From: JBAZDC01 sp041654595
GTDB taxonomy: Bacteria; Pseudomonadota; Gammaproteobacteria; Burkholderiales; Burkholderiaceae_B
DNA length: 19,284 bases
Direction: 5' to 3'
Assembly (NCBI GenBank): GCA_964551305.1
Contig: CAZKBT010000060.1
Span: 1 to 19,284, forward strand
Part shown: one piece after another, positions 7,939 to 14,683 of the stretch
Layout: every line of letters begins with the position of its first letter
How positions within the stretch are numbered: the stretch's first letter is position 1
Translations under genes and position numbers: made by a program
The notes under the pieces: generated by a model
What the model was told of the DNA's origin: nothing
Seen by the model: only the letters and a program-made list of their open reading frames with translations
Database searches by the model: none

Positions 7939-7943
7939 TAACA
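7935..7943 (-). promoter_or_regulatory. Extended -10 promoter of the regulator-cyd operon
   Basis: On the minus strand TGTTATACT fits the extended -10 form TGnTATAAT (5 of 6 in the hexamer). No -35 hexamer is recognisable at 16 to 18 bases upstream, which extended -10 promoters tolerate. The predicted transcript start, near 7928, falls inside the inverted repeat, so a repressor bound there would block initiation. The leader would be about 40 bases. Confidence 0.55.
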
Positions 7944-7978
7944 AGAATACGATGCATCCGATCGCCGCCTCGTCCCTC

Positions 7979-8010
7979 AAAGACCGTCCCTCCGGGAAAG
8001 ACCGTATAAA
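7979..8010 (+). promoter_or_regulatory. Candidate kdsD promoter region with a 9-bp direct repeat
   Basis: TATAAA at 8005-8010 is a strong -10-like hexamer only 8 bases before the kdsD ATG. No good -35 is seen. AAAGACCGT occurs twice, at 7979-7987 and 7997-8005, an 18-base offset (under two helical turns), with CCCTCCGGG between the copies. The second copy touches the -10. It could be an activator site or chance. If this -10 is used, the transcript would be nearly leaderless. Confidence 0.4.
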
Positions 8011-8018
8011 ATCCGTTT

Positions 8019-9008
8019 ATGCACAGAAACGACACACTTTCCGCAGACGCCGTCCTCGCGTCTGCAGGCAGGACTTTCGACACCGAAATCGCCGGCCTGG
8101 CCGCCCTGAAAAGCCGCCTGGACCAGCCTTTCGCCGATGCCGTCCGGATGATGCTCGCCTGCTCCGGGCGGGTCGTGGTGTCCGGCATCGGAAAATCCGG
8201 GCACATCGCCAACAAGATCGCAGCCACCCTCGCTTCCACCGGCACGCCCTCGTTCTTCATGCATGCCGCCGAAGCCATACACGGCGACCTGGGCATGCTG
8301 ACCGGCGGCGACATCGTCCTGGCCATTTCCTATTCCGGATCGGCGCAAGAGCTCCTGACCATCGTGCCCATCGCCAAGCGGTTGGGCGCGCGCGTCATCG
8401 CCGTCACGGGTCATGCGCAATCGGCCCTGGCCCAGGCCGCCGACCTGCACCTGGATGTCCGCATCGAGCACGAGGCCTGCCCCCTGAACCTGGCGCCCAC
8501 CGCCAGCACGACCGCGACGCTGGTCCTTGGCGACGCCCTGGCGGTAGCCTGCCTCGAGGCCCGGGGTTTCAGCCGGGAGGATTTCGCCCGCTCGCATCCC
8601 GGCGGCGCGCTCGGCAGGCAGTTGCTGACGTTCGTGCGCGACGTGATGCGCCAGGGCGACGCCCTGCCCCTGGTCAGCGAAACCACGCCGGTCACCGATG
8701 CGCTGGCCGTGATGTCGGCCAAAGCCATGGGCATGACCATCGTGATCGACCCGCGACGCAAGCCCATCGGCATTTTCACCGACGGCGACCTGCGCCGGCT
8801 GATCAGCCGCCACGGCGATATCCGCGCCTTGACCGTCGGCGACGGCATGAGCCGCGACCCCAAAACCATTTCCGCCGGCGCCTTGGCCGTGGAGGCCGCC
8901 ACGCAAATGGACCAGGGACGGCTGAGCCAAATGCTGGTCGTCGACGCCGACGGGCTATTATTAGGGGCATTACATATGCACGATCTGCTTTCCGCGAAGG
9001 TCATCTGA
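8019..9008 (+). CDS. kdsD: Arabinose-5-phosphate isomerase (KdsD/KpsF family)
   Basis: A 329-residue cytoplasmic enzyme that interconverts ribulose 5-phosphate and arabinose 5-phosphate, the first step to Kdo of the LPS inner core. An N-terminal SIS domain (about 40-185) contains SGIGKSGHIANK and AISYSGSAQE. Two CBS domains follow (about 208-329). The catalytic set known from E. coli KdsD, Lys59, Glu111, Glu152 and His193, is present at the same residue numbers, including the SHPGGALGR motif. Length matches the family (about 328). It is the first gene of an envelope operon, one base before kdsC. No Shine-Dalgarno precedes the ATG, and a TATAAA box lies 8 bases upstream. It is divergent from the cyd operon, with a 131-base shared intergenic region. 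Confidence 0.96.
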   Translation: MHRNDTLSADAVLASAGRTFDTEIAGLAALKSRLDQPFADAVRMMLACSGRVVVSGIGKSGHIANKIAATLASTGTPSFFMHAAEAIHGDLGMLTGGDIVLAISYSGSAQELLTIVPIAKRLGARVIAVTGHAQSALAQAADLHLDVRIEHEACPLNLAPTASTTATLVLGDALAVACLEARGFSREDFARSHPGGALGRQLLTFVRDVMRQGDALPLVSETTPVTDALAVMSAKAMGMTIVIDPRRKPIGIFTDGDLRRLISRHGDIRALTVGDGMSRDPKTISAGALAVEAATQMDQGRLSQMLVVDADGLLLGALHMHDLLSAKVI

Positions 9009-9009
9009 C

Positions 9010-9615
9010 ATGCCAGCCCTACCCGCCATCGCCCATCCCGCCGAAGCCCTGGTCCTTGCCAAAGTGGCGCCCACCGTCGTCGAGCGCGCGCGCAACATCA
9101 AGCTCATGGTCTTCGACGTCGACGGCGTGCTGACCGACGGCCGGCTCTGGTACAGCGAGCACGGCGAGATACTGAAGGGCTTCAACGCCCTGGACGGACA
9201 TGGCCTGCGCCTGCTGCGCGAAGGCGGAATCGGCGTCGCCCTGTTTACCGGACGCGAAGGCCCCATCGTCGCTCGGCGCGCCGCCGAGCTGGGCATCGCC
9301 ACCGTGCGCCAGGGCGTACGGGACAAGAGCCGGGCATTGACGGCGCTGGCGCAGGAAAAAGGCCTGGACATCGCCGAGATGGGCTTCATGGGGGACGACA
9401 TCATCGACCTGCCCGCCTTGCAGCGCGCGGGCTTCGCCGCGAGCGTCCCGAATGCGCCCGCCTACATTACCCAGGCCGTGCATTGGGTCGCGTCCGTGCC
9501 GGGAGGATCGGGCGCGGCGCGCGAATGCTGCGACCTGCTGCTGGCGTCGCAAGGCCGCCTGAGCGCGTTTTTCTCCGCCAACAGCGTGCTGTCGGCCAGC
9601 GGGGCCATCCAGTAG
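9010..9615 (+). CDS. kdsC: 3-deoxy-D-manno-octulosonate 8-phosphate phosphatase
   Basis: A 201-residue HAD-superfamily (C0 type) phosphatase that removes phosphate from Kdo 8-phosphate in LPS core synthesis; the family is a cytoplasmic tetramer needing Mg2+. Motif I is FDVDGVLTDG (35-44) with nucleophile Asp36 and acid Asp38. Motif II is FTGR (79-82), motif III Lys106, and motif IV GDDIID (128-133). There is no cap domain, as expected. The N-terminus is about 10 residues longer than a minimal KdsC, and the C-terminus has a tail after CCDLLL. It starts one base after the kdsD stop, with a weak AAGG element in the end of kdsD. Its pairing with kdsD and lptC supports the Kdo role over another HAD substrate. 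Confidence 0.95.
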   Translation: MPALPAIAHPAEALVLAKVAPTVVERARNIKLMVFDVDGVLTDGRLWYSEHGEILKGFNALDGHGLRLLREGGIGVALFTGREGPIVARRAAELGIATVRQGVRDKSRALTALAQEKGLDIAEMGFMGDDIIDLPALQRAGFAASVPNAPAYITQAVHWVASVPGGSGAARECCDLLLASQGRLSAFFSANSVLSASGAIQ

Positions 9616-9619
9616 CTTC

Positions 9620-10240
9620 ATGAAAGACCGCCTGCCCACTTTCATTGCGATTGCGCTGCTGATCTGCCTGGTCGTGGGGACCTGGTGGGCCGCCGACTAC
9701 GCGCAGCGCTCGGTGTGGGTCGACCCGCCGCGGCGCATCACCCACGAGCCCGACTCATGGGCGGACAAGTTCGTCATGCTGAGAACCGATGAAAACGGCA
9801 TGCCGATCAATCGCATCGAAGGCGATCGCATGCTGCATTATCCCGACGACGACTCTTACGAAGTGATGCAGGCGCGCGCCACCGGCCAGCGTCCCGGATC
9901 GCCCACCACCGTGGCGACCTCCAATACCGCCGTCATGGATCGAGACGGCGCGCGCATCGTCATGCAAGGCGACGCGCACGTGCATCGCCCGCCCTACGAG
10001 GACAGGCCCGCGCTGGACGTCCGCAGCGAACAGCTGATCATCCTGCCCGACGAGGATCTGGTCCACACCGACCTGCCCGCGCAAGTCGTGAACGGCAGAT
10101 CCACCATGAACGGAACCGGCATGCGGTACGATAACAAAACGCGCCAGCTGCAGGTCTTTTCCACCACCGACGTCAAAATCGCCGGCGAAGACGCCAAACG
10201 CCCCGAAAAGCAGAACGACTCCATTACCATCGAGCCATGA
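9620..10240 (+). CDS. lptC: LPS export protein LptC
   Basis: A 206-residue bitopic inner-membrane protein. One N-terminal helix (about 7-25, IAIALLICLVVGTWWAADY) anchors a periplasmic beta-jellyroll that receives LPS from LptB2FG and passes it to LptA. Family features are the short cytoplasmic start, the single anchor and the sequence pattern around the middle (RIEGDRMLHYPDDDSYEV and the later GTGMRYDNKTRQLQV), together with its position between kdsC and lptA. LptC is poorly conserved, so context carries much of the weight. It begins 4 bases after kdsC and its TGA overlaps the lptA ATG (ATGA), favouring coupled translation. It is slightly longer than E. coli LptC (191). Confidence 0.92.
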   Translation: MKDRLPTFIAIALLICLVVGTWWAADYAQRSVWVDPPRRITHEPDSWADKFVMLRTDENGMPINRIEGDRMLHYPDDDSYEVMQARATGQRPGSPTTVATSNTAVMDRDGARIVMQGDAHVHRPPYEDRPALDVRSEQLIILPDEDLVHTDLPAQVVNGRSTMNGTGMRYDNKTRQLQVFSTTDVKIAGEDAKRPEKQNDSITIEP

Positions 10241-10839
10241 AAACAAAAATCCCCTTTTCTCGTGCCGTCTGGCTACTCAGCCTCGCCGCGCTGATCGCGT
10301 TTGGAACCGCGCGCGCCCAGACGACGCCGCCCGCCGAGGAGCCCGACACGCTCATCCTTTCCGACTCCCTCGATTACGACGACGTCAACAAGGAAAGCGT
10401 GTTCACCGGCAATGTGGTCATGACGCGCGGCCTCATGAAGCTGACGTCGGACCGGCTCACCATGCGCGAGGATCCCAATGGGTTCCAGCACGGCACGGCA
10501 ACGGTCGAGAAGGGCAAACTGGTCTTCGTGCGCCAGGAAAACCCCGAGAAATTCGAAGTCATCGAAGCACGCGGCCTGCGCGCCGAATACAACGGCGAGA
10601 CCGAAGTCCTGGAAATGATAGGCCAGGCCGTCGTCACCCGCTTCATCTGCGGCAAGCCCTTCGACAACATCCAGGGCGAGCGCGTCATATACCGGCAAAA
10701 GACCAGCACCTACCAGGCGTTCGGCGGACCGGATTCGTCCGCTGCCGGAGGGCGTGTCCGGTCCCTGGCCCAGTCGCGCGCCAAGGCCGATGCAGCGGCC
10801 GCCGCCTGCAAGGCGCAGCAATCCAAGGCCGGCTCTTAA
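10237..10839 (+). CDS. lptA: LPS transport periplasmic protein LptA
   Basis: A 200-residue periplasmic protein whose OstA-type beta-jellyroll repeats form the bridge carrying LPS across the periplasm. A Sec signal peptide is clear: positive start MKTKIPFSR, hydrophobic core to about residue 22, and a likely cut after ARA (25-27). The LptA/OstA domain runs about 36-155 (SDSLDYDDVNKESVFTGNV, then RGLMKLTSDRL and GERVIY). The tail after about 165 is low-complexity and Ala/Lys-rich (AKADAAAAACKAQQ), as in other betaproteobacterial LptA. It overlaps lptC by 4 bases and is followed by lptB after 19 bases. Confidence 0.95.
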   Translation: MKTKIPFSRAVWLLSLAALIAFGTARAQTTPPAEEPDTLILSDSLDYDDVNKESVFTGNVVMTRGLMKLTSDRLTMREDPNGFQHGTATVEKGKLVFVRQENPEKFEVIEARGLRAEYNGETEVLEMIGQAVVTRFICGKPFDNIQGERVIYRQKTSTYQAFGGPDSSAAGGRVRSLAQSRAKADAAAAACKAQQSKAGS

Positions 10840-10858
10840 TCGCAACCCGCTTCTTTTT

Positions 10859-11653
10859 ATGACATCGACCCCTACGACGCCAATCCGCGGCAATCGCGCC
10901 GTTTCAAGCTACCACGGCAGCCTGCGCGCAACCGGCCTGCGCAAGACTTATGGCAAGCGCACCGTCGTGCAGGACGTGTCCATTGCCGTCGAAAGCGGCG
11001 AGGTGGTGGGATTGCTGGGCCCGAACGGCGCGGGGAAAACCACCAGTTTCTACATGATCGTAGGCATCATCCCCACGGACGCGGGCCGCATCGAAATCGA
11101 CGGCACGCCCATCACCAGCATGCCCATGCACAAGCGGGCGCGCCTGGGCCTGTCCTACCTGCCCCAGGACGCCTCGGTATTCCGCCGGCTGAGCGTCGAG
11201 GACAACATCCGGGCCGTGCTCGAGCTGCAGCTGGATGCCGACGGCAAGGCCTTGCGCCCCGGGCGGCTCAACGAAGAGCTGGAAGCCCTGATCGACGAGC
11301 TGCAAATCGGCCATATCCGGCGCAATACGGCCATCTCGCTATCCGGCGGCGAGCGCCGTCGCGTCGAAATCGCCCGCGCGCTGGCGACCAATCCCCGTTT
11401 CATCCTGCTGGACGAACCCTTCGCCGGCGTCGACCCGATCGCCGTCATCGAGATCCAGCGCATCGTGCAGTTCCTGAAAAGCCGCAACATCGGCGTGCTG
11501 ATCACGGACCACAACGTGCGCGAAACGCTGGGCATCTGCGACAGGGCCTACATCATCAGCGAAGGCAAGGTCCTGACGGACGGCCATCCCAACGAAATCA
11601 TCGACAACGAAGCGGTGCGCAAAGTGTACCTGGGCAAGAACTTCAGGATGTGA
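10859..11653 (+). CDS. lptB: LPS export ABC transporter ATP-binding protein LptB
   Basis: A 264-residue cytoplasmic ATPase that powers LPS extraction by LptFG at the inner membrane. Walker A GPNGAGKTT is at 54-62, Q-loop Gln103, signature LSGGE (161-165), Walker B FILLDEP (181-187) with catalytic Glu186, and switch His218. The block after Walker B, FAGVDPIAVIEIQ, is typical of LptB. The frame is open upstream to 10754 but overlaps lptA; ATG 10859 gives the expected protein after a polar extension of about 22 residues not found in E. coli LptB (241). No clear ribosome-binding site is visible. It is the last gene of the kdsD-lptB run. LptF and LptG are not in the window, as is usual because they are encoded elsewhere. 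Confidence 0.96.
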   Translation: MTSTPTTPIRGNRAVSSYHGSLRATGLRKTYGKRTVVQDVSIAVESGEVVGLLGPNGAGKTTSFYMIVGIIPTDAGRIEIDGTPITSMPMHKRARLGLSYLPQDASVFRRLSVEDNIRAVLELQLDADGKALRPGRLNEELEALIDELQIGHIRRNTAISLSGGERRRVEIARALATNPRFILLDEPFAGVDPIAVIEIQRIVQFLKSRNIGVLITDHNVRETLGICDRAYIISEGKVLTDGHPNEIIDNEAVRKVYLGKNFRM

Positions 11654-11704
11654 ATTGCCGCGCGTTTCCCCCGTTCATCCGGACCTCCCGTTCGCGCGCC
11701 CCAC

Positions 11705-11732
11705 TTGATTTACCCGCAATAATCTATACACT
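11705..11732 (+). promoter_or_regulatory. Candidate sigma70 promoter for hpf
   Basis: TTGATT (11705-11710, 4 of 6 matches) and TACACT (11727-11732, 4 of 6) are 16 bases apart, in an AT-rich patch inside the 175-base gap between lptB and hpf. Transcription would start near 11739 and give a leader of about 90 bases with a strong ribosome-binding site (AAGGAG, 11815-11820). An inverted repeat sits at the predicted start. Confidence 0.45.
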
Positions 11733-11735
11733 GAA

Positions 11736-11754
11736 GTCATGAACAACTCATGAC
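11736..11754. repeat. 7-bp inverted repeat at the hpf transcription start region
   Basis: GTCATGA (11736-11742) and its exact reverse complement TCATGAC (11748-11754) are separated by ACAAC. They lie just downstream of the candidate -10 box, where a repressor site or a 5' RNA stem would be expected. Nothing identifies a binding protein. Confidence 0.4.
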
Positions 11755-11828
11755 AAGGAGCCACACGCCACCCTGACATCTTCGCGCATTCTGCGCACCG
11801 CTGTTTTCCCTTGCAAGGAGATCACCTT

Positions 11829-12155
11829 ATGAACCTGAGCATTACCGGTCGTCATCTCGAAGTCACCCCAGCCATACGAGAATACGTCATGAATAAAATG
11901 GCACGCGTTTCACGCCATTTCGACAACGTCATCGACACCCAGGTCATTCTTTCCATAGAACGCGTCAATCACACCGCGGAAGCCACCATGCGCCTGCCGG
12001 GCAAGGACATACACTGCGAGGCTACCGACGAAAATCTTTACGCGTCCATTGATCTTCTGGCCGACAAGATCGACAGGCAGGTCATCAAGTACAAGACCAA
12101 GACACAAAACCATGCCCACGAGCCGACCAAGCGTCAGGAAGTCGCTGCGGAATAA
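11829..12155 (+). CDS. hpf: Ribosome hibernation promoting factor, short form
   Basis: A 108-residue cytoplasmic protein of the HPF/YfiA family that binds the 30S decoding region and favours 100S ribosome dimers or inactive 70S in slow growth. The fold is visible in MNLSITGRHLEVTPAIREYV, the central ILSIERVNHTAEATMRLPGKDIHCEATDENLY and a basic helix with DRQVIKYKTK near residue 82-91. A short polar tail follows; the C-terminal dimerisation domain of long HPF is absent, so this is the short type. The frame opens six codons earlier, but AAGGAG lies 8 bases before ATG 11829 and decides the start. It stands where the E. coli order lptB-rpoN-hpf-ptsN would place it, but without rpoN. Confidence 0.95.
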   Translation: MNLSITGRHLEVTPAIREYVMNKMARVSRHFDNVIDTQVILSIERVNHTAEATMRLPGKDIHCEATDENLYASIDLLADKIDRQVIKYKTKTQNHAHEPTKRQEVAAE

Positions 12156-12225
12156 TCGCATCGCAAGCGCCACGGGATTCACCTTCCGCCAATAATCAGT
12201 CCAGTCAGGTAGAATCCTGGGATCC

Positions 12226-12254
12226 GGCCTCAATCGCCTATCGTGATTGGGGCC
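12226..12254 (+). other. RNA hairpin between hpf and ptsN
   Basis: GGCCTCAATC (12226-12235) can pair with GATTGGGGCC (12245-12254) over ten base pairs, one of them G-U, with a 9-base loop. It lies 71 bases after hpf and 61 before ptsN. The downstream sequence has only scattered T (a TTTT about 13 bases later), so it is a poor intrinsic terminator. It may protect the hpf mRNA end or partly attenuate readthrough. Confidence 0.4.
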
Positions 12255-12302
12255 TTCGCTCTATGATTTTCCACAAATTTATATGTTTGGCATCGATGCC
12301 GA

Positions 12303-12308
12303 TATAAT
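12303..12308 (+). promoter_or_regulatory. Perfect -10 box (TATAAT) just before ptsN
   Basis: A consensus TATAAT ends 7 bases before the ATG at 12316, with no credible -35 at 17 bases and no Shine-Dalgarno before the gene. If it is used, transcription would begin at or next to the A of the start codon. The preceding 40 bases are unusually AT-rich for this genome. Confidence 0.45.
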
Positions 12309-12315
12309 GATTCCC

Positions 12316-12777
12316 ATGAACCTCATGTCGCGCATATTGCCGCTATCGAACATCCTGCTCGATATGCCGGCCACCAGCAAGAAACGCGCCTTCGAACAGG
12401 CCGGCTTGCTCTTCGAGAACCACCAGGGCATCGCCCGGACGGCAGTTTTCCAAAGCCTCATCGCGCGCGAACGGCTGGGCTCCACCGCGCTCGGGCACCA
12501 AGTCGCCGTTCCTCATGGCCGGATCAAGGACCTGAAAGAGCCCTGTGCAGCCTTCGTCCGCCTGGCCGAGCCGGTCCGCTTCGACGCCACGGACGGCCGC
12601 GCGGCCAACCTGCTTTTCATCCTGCTCATACCCGAAACCGCTACCCAGATTCACCTGGACCTTCTGGCCGAAATCGCCCGCCTGATGTCGGATCCCGGCT
12701 TGCGCCAGGCATTGAGCACCGAAACCGACCCCGCCGCCGTTCACCAGTTGCTGACCGAACGGTCGGCGCACGACTAA
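12316..12777 (+). CDS. ptsN: PTS IIA-like nitrogen regulatory protein (EIIA-Ntr)
   Basis: A 153-residue cytoplasmic phosphocarrier of the nitrogen-related PTS; in the family it is phosphorylated by NPr/HPr-type proteins and controls targets such as potassium uptake and stress responses. The phosphorylation histidine is His67 in VAVPHGRI. The N-terminal half (ATSKKRAFEQAGLLFEN, then ARERLGSTALGHQ) and the ending (HLDLLAEIARLMSDPGLRQAL) are typical. The start is uncertain: the frame is open from 12247, and ATGs at 12316 and 12325 are both plausible. I chose 12316, which gives normal length and follows TATAAT by 7 bases. It precedes hprK by 16 bases, matching the betaproteobacterial ptsN-hprK-rapZ cluster. 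Confidence 0.94.
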   Translation: MNLMSRILPLSNILLDMPATSKKRAFEQAGLLFENHQGIARTAVFQSLIARERLGSTALGHQVAVPHGRIKDLKEPCAAFVRLAEPVRFDATDGRAANLLFILLIPETATQIHLDLLAEIARLMSDPGLRQALSTETDPAAVHQLLTERSAHD

Positions 12778-12793
12778 CCCGCCGGGCGCGTCC

Positions 12794-13723
12794 ATGCTCA
12801 CCGTCCAGGATCTCGTCAACGATCACGCCGGCAAGCACGGCTTCACCTGGATAGCCGGCCGCGACGCCGAGACGCGGCAGATTCCCGACATCGGCGTGGC
12901 CGCCGCCGACCTGATCGGCCACCTGAATCTGATCCACCCTTCGCGCATACAGGTCTTCGGCGCCGAGGAGCTCGCCTATTACACCCGCGTCGATCCGAAA
13001 CGCCGCCTCCACCAGTTGGAAGACCTGGTCACGGGCGGCGTTCCCGCGATACTGATCGCGGAGGGCAAAGAGGCGCCCGGCGACCTGCGCGACTTCTGCG
13101 AGGCCCAGCAGATACCGCTGTTGTCGACGCCCTTGGGCGCCGCCGAGCTGATCGACATGCTGCGTGTCTATCTGGGCAAGCGCCTGGCGCCCAGGACGAC
13201 GATGCACGGCGTTTTCATGGACGTATTGGGCCTGGGCGTGCTGATCACCGGCGAATCCGGGCTGGGGAAAAGCGAGCTGGCCCTGGAACTGATCTCTCGC
13301 GGCCACGGCCTGGTCGCCGACGACGCGGTCGAACTTTCCCGCACCGCTCCCCACATGATAGAAGGCCAGTGCCCCCCTTTGCTGCAGAACCTTCTGGAAG
13401 TGCGCGGCCTGGGCCTGCTCGACATCCGGACGATTTTCGGCGAAACCTCGGTGCGCCGGAAAATGAAACTCAAGCTGCTGGTGCATTTGATCCGCTCGAC
13501 GCCGGATTCGTTCGAACGCCTGCCGACGCAAGACCTGACAGACGACATACTGGGCGTTCCCATACGCCGCGTCATGCTGCAAGTTGCGGCGGGCCGAAAT
13601 CTTGCCGTGCTGGTCGAAGCCGCCGTGCGCAACACCATCCTGACGCTGCGCGGCATCGACACCATGGGCGACTTCATCGAGCGCCAAGCCCTGGCCATCA
13701 TGGAAAGCCAGCGCCACGACTGA
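12794..13723 (+). CDS. hprK: HPr kinase/phosphorylase
   Basis: A 309-residue hexameric enzyme that phosphorylates HPr-like proteins on serine with ATP and removes the phosphate again. The N-terminal domain spans about 1-130 and the kinase domain about 131-309. Walker A GESGLGKS is at 153-160, the catalytic stretch HGLVADD at 171-177, the HprK signature EVRGLGLLDI at 202-211, and AAGRNLAVLVEAA near 265-277. All key residues appear intact, and length is typical (about 310). In proteobacteria HprK accompanies an incomplete, regulatory PTS, not Gram-positive catabolite repression. It is 16 bases after ptsN with no visible ribosome-binding site, suggesting co-transcription. Confidence 0.96.
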   Translation: MLTVQDLVNDHAGKHGFTWIAGRDAETRQIPDIGVAAADLIGHLNLIHPSRIQVFGAEELAYYTRVDPKRRLHQLEDLVTGGVPAILIAEGKEAPGDLRDFCEAQQIPLLSTPLGAAELIDMLRVYLGKRLAPRTTMHGVFMDVLGLGVLITGESGLGKSELALELISRGHGLVADDAVELSRTAPHMIEGQCPPLLQNLLEVRGLGLLDIRTIFGETSVRRKMKLKLLVHLIRSTPDSFERLPTQDLTDDILGVPIRRVMLQVAAGRNLAVLVEAAVRNTILTLRGIDTMGDFIERQALAIMESQRHD

Positions 13724-13730
13724 CCGTTCA

Positions 13731-13758
13731 CCGACAGGTAAAACGTATCCGTTAGAAT
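13731..13758 (+). promoter_or_regulatory. Candidate sigma70 promoter for rapZ
   Basis: CCGACA (13731-13736, 4 of 6 matches to TTGACA) and TAGAAT (13753-13758, 5 of 6 matches to TATAAT) are 16 bases apart in the 87-base gap after hprK. The predicted leader is about 45 bases. Found by eye only. Confidence 0.4.
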
Positions 13759-13810
13759 AAGGGCGAGTCGGCCCAGCCTGGTCGTCCCGTTTCGCGGAAA
13801 ACCCCATGCC

Positions 13811-14683
13811 ATGCTCAGAATAGTCCTCATCACAGGTATATCCGGTTCCGGCAAGTCGGTGGCGCTTCGCTTGCTCGAAGACACCGGCTACACCTGTGTC
13901 GACAATCTCCCCGTGCGCTTTCTGCACGAGTTCATCGCCAGCACGCGCGAAAGCGGGCTGGAGCGCGTCGCCGTCGCCATCGACGTCCGCTCGCCGGGCG
14001 ACCTGGACGAATTGCCGGACGTAATTACCAGCCTGCGCGCCATGGGCACCGCGTTTCGCGTCATCTTCCTGGATGCCAACGACCACACGCTGCACCAGCG
14101 TTACTCCGAATCCCGCCGGCGCCATCCGCTGAGCGACCGGCTGGAAAAAAACGGCAAATCACCGTCCTTGCAGGAGTGCATCGATACCGAACGGGAAATG
14201 CTGGCCCCCTTGCGCGAGCAGGAACACGTCATCGACACTTCCGATCTGACGCCGGGCCAGTTGCGCGCCTGGATACGGGACCTGGTGCAAGCCGATCGCG
14301 CCCCCGTCATCCTGACCTTCGAATCGTTCGCCTACAAGCGCGGCGTGCCGGGCGACGCCGACCTGGTATTCGACGTGCGCTGCCTGCCCAACCCGCATTA
14401 CGACAGCACCCTGCGGCCGTTGACGGGCAAGGACGAGCCCGTAGCGCGATGGCTCGCCCAGTTCGGCAGCGTGGAAACCATGATCGACGACATCGCCGGC
14501 TTCGTGCGGCGCTGGCTGCCCCTCTACATCCAGGACACGCGCAGCTACCTGACCGTCGCCGTGGGGTGCACGGGCGGCAAGCACCGGTCCGTGTACGTCA
14601 CCGAGCAATTGGCGAGACGCTTCGCCGATCACTCGCCTTTACTGGTGCGGCACAGGAACCAGCCGCCCGTCGAGCTGCCATGA
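13811..14683 (+). CDS. rapZ: RNase adapter protein RapZ (YvcJ family, P-loop)
   Basis: A 290-residue cytoplasmic protein. Walker A GISGSGKS is at 9-16, followed by a Walker B-like region with CVDNLPV (29-35). The C-terminal domain has the conserved FAYKRGVP...ADLVFDVRCLPNPHY block (173-197) and VAVGCTGGKHRSVY (249-262). In E. coli RapZ binds the small RNAs GlmY and GlmZ and guides RNase E, tuning glucosamine-6-phosphate synthesis for the cell envelope. Whether equivalent RNAs exist in betaproteobacteria is unclear to me, so the exact role here is inferred from homology. The start is preceded only by a weak GGAAAA. The stop overlaps the rlpA start (ATGA), linking it to a peptidoglycan protein. 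Confidence 0.95.
   Translation: MLRIVLITGISGSGKSVALRLLEDTGYTCVDNLPVRFLHEFIASTRESGLERVAVAIDVRSPGDLDELPDVITSLRAMGTAFRVIFLDANDHTLHQRYSESRRRHPLSDRLEKNGKSPSLQECIDTEREMLAPLREQEHVIDTSDLTPGQLRAWIRDLVQADRAPVILTFESFAYKRGVPGDADLVFDVRCLPNPHYDSTLRPLTGKDEPVARWLAQFGSVETMIDDIAGFVRRWLPLYIQDTRSYLTVAVGCTGGKHRSVYVTEQLARRFADHSPLLVRHRNQPPVELP

Noticed and set aside
11655..11700. Possible terminator after lptB from distant CGCGCG arms
   Set aside because: The arms are about 30 bases apart with no T-run after them; not a credible intrinsic terminator.
11739..11753. Four-codon open frame ATGAACAACTCATGA in the hpf leader
   Set aside because: It arises from the inverted repeat and has no ribosome-binding site; too short to support as an upstream peptide.
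12641..14125. 494-codon open frame on the minus strand across ptsN, hprK and rapZ
   Set aside because: Antisense to three recognised genes, low-complexity translation; a codon-bias artefact.
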